A stretch of DNA of 64,000 nucleotides from Micrasema longulum. Taxonomy: Eukaryota > Arthropoda > Insecta > Trichoptera > Brachycentridae. Under the pieces are notes generated by a model. The model made no database searches. It had not been told where the DNA came from and saw only the letters and a list, made by a program, of their open reading frames with translations. Positions 62,905 through 64,000 of the stretch are shown here, in pieces. The translations under genes were made by a program, and so were the position numbers. Within the stretch, counting starts at the first letter, position 1; the number at the start of each line of letters is the position of its first letter. Where the stretch lies: contig JAGVSM010002661.1 of assembly GCA_022494885.1 (NCBI GenBank), positions 62,001 to 126,000 of the forward strand, read 5' to 3'.

Positions 62905-64000
62905 CATTATGTTGGCACTTATGTTTCTAACTTTTTCCGACAAGTTTGGCTACTTTGAATCTTCAGTTAATTGTTGACAACAGCTTTGCTTGCTCCTGTT
63001 TTGGCTCGTCTTCGATTTTTGCCTATTCCAAAAAATAGATCAAAGAATCTGTGTCAAATTTTGTGTGAAAAATAAAGTTAAGCGCGCAGACGCATTCCAA
63101 ATGTCAACTATGGCATATGGTGAAGCTACCTTGGACCGAAGCAACGTTTATCGGTGGTACAAAATGTTCTCAGAGGGCCGAGAAAATGTGAACAACAAAG
63201 GGCGTGTCGGACGCCCGAGCACGTCAACAACAGACGAAAACATTGAAGTGAAGAAAATAGTATGTTATCACCATTAGAGAAGTTGCTGGGAACTTAAATC
63301 TATCGATTGGCTCGTGTCATTTGATGTTTACCAATGATTTGGGCATGAGTCGCCGCGAAATTCTTATCAAAATTGCTCAATTTCGACCAAAAACAGCATC
63401 GCAAAAACATTGCTTAGGAGCTATGGGACTCTGTCAGCGATGACCCAAATTTGCTCCAGAGGATCATAACTGGTGACGAATTATAAGTTTATGGTTATGA
63501 CGTGGAAACCAAAGCTCAATTATCCCAATGGAAGCTGCCGCGCGAGCCAAGACCAAAAAAAGCGCGCCTTTCGTTCTGCCCGAAGTTCTGTCGAATGTGA
63601 AGGTTTTGCTTACAGTTTTCTTCGATTGCAGGGGCGTGATATGTGTGGTATGATGAGTTTTCGCCACAGGGTTGAACGGTCAATAAGGAATATTACCTGC
63701 AAGTCATGTGCCAGAAACGCCCGGATTCGTGGAAGAATAAAAATTGGCTTTTGCACCATGATAACGCCCCTGCTCACACATCGTTGCTTGTGGGCGAATT
63801 TTTGGCCATAAACAACAAACTTATAATGCCGTAGACACCGTATTCCCCAGATCTGGCCCCCGAAGAAGCTCATGAAAAAACAACGTTACTCTACGATTGA
63901 GGAGATAAAGACGGCATCGAAGGAGGAGCTGAACAAGATAAAAAAAAATAAAAATTAATGAGCTTCGAGGATTGGAAAAAACGTTGGCACAAGTGTATAA
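62905..64000 (+). mobile_element. mariner transposase relic, truncated by the window end
   Basis: Readable transposase: DQRICVKFCVKNKVKRADAF, YGEATLDRSNVYRWYKMFSE GRENVNNKGRVGRPSTSTTD ENIEVKKIV (63030-63260, HTH and GRPSTS linker), then in other frames DDPNLLQRIITGDE (first catalytic Asp), YGYDVETKAQLSQWKLPREP RPKKAR, NKEYYLQVMCQKRPDSWKNK NWLLHHDNAPAHTSLLVGEF (second Asp), TPYSPDLAP, then RYSTIEEIKTASKEELNKIK and SFEDWKKRWHKCI at the edge. CDFFLFPK-type sequence after DLAP, which holds the third Asp, is deleted. Several stops and frameshifts. ttatgttggcacttatgt at 62907 may be the 5' terminal repeat. Confidence 0.9.

Noticed and set aside
1..64000. CRISPR array, bacterial defence system or operon
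   Set aside because: All tandem repeats are satellites, minisatellites or transposon parts; the gene structure is intron-containing and eukaryotic.
1..64000. Endogenous viral element or LTR retrotransposon
   Set aside because: No gag, protease, integrase, capsid or RdRp signature and no paired LTRs were seen; all RT sequences have non-LTR features.

Overview
This is AT-rich animal nuclear DNA, almost certainly from an insect. The evidence is split genes with GT-AG introns, tRNA-derived SINEs, many 5'-truncated non-LTR retrotransposons (LINEs), mariner, pogo, piggyBac and hAT-like remnants, and foldback MITEs. I see no operons, CRISPR array, rRNA or free-standing tRNA gene. A beetle-like or other repeat-rich insect genome would fit, but I cannot name the species from the sequence alone.

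Host gene content: the left 25 kb carries one well supported gene on the minus strand, a clarin-family four-transmembrane protein. Six coding exons run from the ATG at 24938 to the stop at 8080-8082, with a poly(A) signal at 8020-8025. Exons 3-4, 4-5 and 5-6 join in frame. Exon 1-2 also joins in frame, but exon 2-3 is off by one base, so either a tiny exon was missed or there is a 1-nt defect. A THAP-domain-like first exon lies on the plus strand at 15524-15594, inside the second clarin intron. No other host gene is convincing.

Mobile DNA fills the rest. From left to right: a piggyBac relic (1-740), Jockey-type and other LINE fragments (2045-7245), a foldback inside a LINE (3673-4059), a palindromic MITE (7677-7919), SINEs, and a 1.7-kb LINE sitting in the fourth clarin intron (10200-11910). 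Next come a hAT-like element (12818-14379), LINE pieces (15890-23065), a region of dispersed ~380-bp repeats (27-33 kb), and a mariner split by a LINE (36190-37830). After these lie a nested LINE/LINE/pogo complex (42870-44945), more LINE 3' ends (45-60 kb) and a mariner truncated by the right window edge (62990-64000).

The most unusual pattern is a ~376-bp sequence, called RA here. It occurs at least 16 times, as fragments, as a head-to-tail dimer and as inverted pairs, so it behaves like a satellite scattered through the region. Three tRNA-like SINE families (SINE-1, -2, -3) also recur. Many repeat copies contain hairpins, and one repeat pair shows a compensatory base change in a GAAA-capped stem. 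I found no evidence for a novel multi-gene system; the interest lies in the gene model discrepancy, the repeat architecture and the structured repeat RNAs.
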